Part shown: positions 61,792 to 64,000 of the stretch, in pieces
Position numbering within the stretch: position 1 is the stretch's first letter
How the letters are laid out: every line of letters starts with the position of its first letter
Origin: Calliopum simillimum
Taxonomy: Eukaryota > Arthropoda > Insecta > Diptera > Lauxaniidae
Assembly (NCBI GenBank): GCA_951812925.1
Contig: OX638368.1
Location: 71,396,422 to 71,460,421, forward strand
Direction of reading: 5' to 3'
DNA length: 64,000 nucleotides
Translations under genes and position numbers: made by a program
Notes under the pieces: model-generated
Databases searched by the model: none
What the model saw: the letters and a program-made list of their open reading frames with translations, nothing else
What the model was told of the DNA's origin: nothing

Positions 61792-62694
61792 GTGCTAAGG
61801 CACAAAATGGTGTATCCCGCAGACCTCGTGGTTCGCGCGGCTGATGCAGGTAAAAAGGGAGAAGTTAAGGTGCCTCGTCCGCGTTATTACGTAGACTCTA
61901 TTTTCCCCAAAACTTTTGCAATTTTAATTCAATCAAAAAATGACAATGCCATAAATGTGGTGGATGTTGGCAAACATCTTTACAGTAAATACCAAAAAAT
62001 TGATATCTTTTATTTAACGAAGAAGAAGATGAAAGTAGTTTCTCAAAGTAGCAGCGTTGCTAATGAGATTGCTAAGGACGAGGTTCTTTTACTGAACTAC
62101 AACGCTTTTATACCTTCTGAACTATGTGAGGTTAAGGGGGTTGTCCCCATACCGATTTCTTACACTGAGCAAGAGATCTATGATGGTGGATCTGGGAAAA
62201 ATATGTTCCAATATGGTGCCTTGGCGCCGGATTGCAAAATTGTAGAAGTTAAGCGACTGCGCAGGAGGGATGTGTCCAGACCTGGGGGGTTTTTAGATGC
62301 GGACACGGTGTTGGTGTGTTTTTCAAGTAATGTTTTGCCGTCTCATCTTTCGTTGGGTGGCATTAATTTTCCAATAAACCCGTTTCGGGAGAATGTGCTC
62401 CAATGTAAAAAATGCTGGAGATTTAATCATACAAAAAGGGGGTGCAGGCGTGCACAGGGTCTTTGTGTGAGTTGTGGCTCGCATCATGCCGATGCTACCT
62501 GTTCCATACTGAAGTGTGTCAAATGTGGGGGCTCTCATAAGGCCTCTTCTACTGTTTGTCCGATTATTAAAAAGCGTGTTGACGAAAATATTGAGAAGGC
62601 CAACAAAATTAGGCCTAAAATTGTTACTTTTTCTGCCGCGACTTATGCGGATCCTGGTGCGCGGGTTCCAATTGGTCAAAACCAATGGTTGTGA
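61792..62694 (+). pseudogene. I-group non-LTR element, ORF1 (gag-like)
   Basis: Open for about 300 codons. The first ATG is at 61792 (MLRHKMVYPADLVV), but the internal ATG at 61807 (MVYPADLVVRAADAGKKGEV) looks the better start. Motifs: YYVDSIFPKTFAILIQSKND, VGKHLYSKYQKIDIFYLTKK, YNAFIPSELCEVKGVVPIPI, VEVKRLRRRD, then three zinc knuckles in LQCKKCWRFNHTKRGCRRAQ, GLCVSCGSHHADATCSILKC, VKCGGSHKASSTVCPII. Three CCHC-type knuckles and the K(R/K)LRRR region are typical of I-factor-like ORF1. The C-terminus SAATYADPGARVPIGQNQWL is short; ORF1 seems fused by deletion to ORF2 sequence. Confidence 0.9.
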
Positions 62695-64000
62695 GATTCT
62701 CACTAATAAGGGCACTCTCACAATTGTTTTACATTCCACCTGTGCTTAATATTTCGGTTGCACACTTCAATAGAATCCTGACTGCTTTGTCTTTTTCTTC
62801 AATTCTGATTTGTGGCGATTTTAACGCGCATAACGCTTGCTGGGGGCGCCGCGACGGATGCCAGGGGCAGAAAAATACTAAATTTTATAGAAGAGAACAA
62901 TTTTATGCTACTAAATAATGGCGAACCAACGCATTTCGGACAAACAGCTTCGTGCTTAGATTTGACCTTTTGTTCAGGGAATGTGGGTTTAAATTCTGTC
63001 TGGAGAACTGTTCGAGAAACATTGGGTAGCACTCATTGTATTATCGAAATCTCTCTTGATTCAGCGCCTCTTCCAAAAAGCTTTGCAAAATACAGTGTTC
63101 CCAAGGATATTGAAAAGAGTTTCCTTAATAAAAAATTGTGCGAGGTGTTTAATTCACCGTTGTTTGACTGTCATTCCTCAGATAGCAGAATTGACACCCT
63201 CACACAGGTATTTCATGATACATTTAAAATTAAAGCTAAGAATAAAATGAGGCCTCCGAATCCTTGGTGGAATGAGGAATGCAAAAGAATCAGCGCTGTT
63301 CTACGGCTGGTCTTGGGTAGATTTAAATCTTGTTCTTCTAGAAGGAACTATGATAAGCTTCTTGAAACTAAGAAGGAATACAAATATATACTCAGAATTG
63401 AAAAGGGTAAAGGTTGGAAGAGGTTCTGTGAAAACATAAATAGTAGTATGACTGTGGCCGAATTGTGGAAAGCTGTTCGGTGCTTCAAGGGTAACTTTTC
63501 TAGCTGTATGTCTGGTTTTAGCGAATGTTTGTCTATATTCTGTGACGCTCTGGCTGGTCCTGTTGGACCCTTTCAATTTATCTCGCCCACTTCAGGTCAC
63601 GGTGATCACTTTCTATTGTTGCCATTTTCTTTTGCAGAATTAGACAGAGCAATCTCGTGCTCTAAAAACAGTGCCCCGGGTATCGACGGCTTACGCAATC
63701 AGCATCTTAAACTATTTAATGCTGAACACAGGTATAAACTGTTAGAAAAGTTCAACGAAGTCCTTACTAGTGGCTTCATTCCTTACTGTTGGTATCAATA
63801 TAAGGTGATGCCGCTTAAGAAAAAAAAAATGGTGTGTCTACTGCGGCTTCGTCCTATCGTTCTATTGCTCTGGCGGCGTCACTTAGGAAAGTGTTTGAGC
63901 GTATGCTGTGCACTAGGCTTGAGTGGTTTTTGGAGTCTCATGGGAAAATTAATAATCGACAGGCGGGTTTCAGAAAATGGAATTCGACATCTGATAATAT
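62695..64000 (+). pseudogene. I-group non-LTR element, ORF2 (EN C-terminus and RT start), runs off window
   Basis: Plus strand: FYIPPVLNISVAHFNRILTA, SILICGDFNAHNACWGRR (EN), LTFCSGNVGLNSVWRTVRET, LGSTHCIIEISLDSAPLP, linker NPWWNEECKRISAVLRLVLG, WKRFCENINSSMTVAELWKA, SCSKNSAPGIDGLRNQHLKL, FNEVLTSGFIPYCWYQYKVM, PLKKKKMVC, and in shifted frame RLRPIVLLLWRR, FERMLCTRLEWFLESHGKIN, NRQAGFRKWNSTSDN. N-P-W-W, APGIDGL and AGFR are I-group RT motifs. The EN N-terminal half is missing: only about 115 bases separate the ORF1 end from G-D-F-N, so roughly 0.5-0.6 kb is deleted. Several frameshifts. Confidence 0.9.

Noticed and set aside
1..64000. Host protein-coding gene or spliced exons
   Set aside because: Every segment with recognisable protein motifs belongs to a mobile element. 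Remaining ORFs are short, AT-biased and without motifs. Small host exons cannot be excluded without transcripts.

Overview
The window looks like heterochromatin-like or intergenic DNA from an insect, most likely a brachyceran fly. It is very AT-rich, has no convincing host gene, and almost every recognisable stretch is a transposable element or a relic of one. The fly assignment is an inference. It rests on Jockey/CR1-group, RTE and I-group non-LTR elements, Penelope-like elements, Tc1, mariner and hAT relics, and GTGCCACGCC-type minisatellites. No ORF appears intact enough to make a working protein. The largest open frames (about 300-416 codons) are pieces of retrotransposon ORFs.

Layout, left to right. 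1-3853: an RTE-type reverse transcriptase split by a 3.1-kb insertion that itself holds nested inverted-repeat elements. 3880-5440: a head-to-head pair of Penelope fragments. 5450-14400: non-LTR copy J1 (minus strand), broken by two foldback-like elements with 9-bp target duplications (7121-7763 and 9215-13783). A second copy of the first family, 10798-13431, is nested inside the second element. 15088-15290: a tRNA-like head followed by a hammerhead-like core. 15713-23461: a Tc1-like element with a decayed transposase, carrying a 6.1-kb insertion and several more nested elements. 23464-27170: degenerate arrays, a non-LTR 3' fragment, minisatellites and an inverted Tc1-like dimer. 27481-29140: a Penelope 3' region with nested MITEs.

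30265-34775: a MITE and non-LTR copy C (minus), interrupted twice by elements beginning TAGGGGAGA. 34780-46315: non-LTR copy A (plus), a nested stack holding an RTE 3' fragment with a hAT inside it, a mariner, and non-LTR copy B with another mariner-like relic inside. 46316-57312: non-LTR copy J2 (minus), whose ORF1 and ORF2 are separated by an inverted Penelope dimer that carries a 1.29-kb hAT-type palindrome. J2's 3' half is broken by related inverted-repeat elements A and B. 57313-58833: tandem repeats and an inverted-repeat element with a tRNA-like and a hammerhead-like segment. 58850-61226: ORF1 of another Jockey-like element (minus), split by a hAT-like insertion. 61330-64000: an I-group element (plus) that runs off the window.

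The genes do not cooperate; the content is a record of successive insertions. Many boundaries can be checked because target duplications, or host reading frames resuming on the far side, are visible. The most novel-looking material is a set of non-autonomous inverted-repeat families. Each has its own reiterated 12-16-base phrase and its own target-duplication length (9, 8, 5, 4, 3 or 2 bp).
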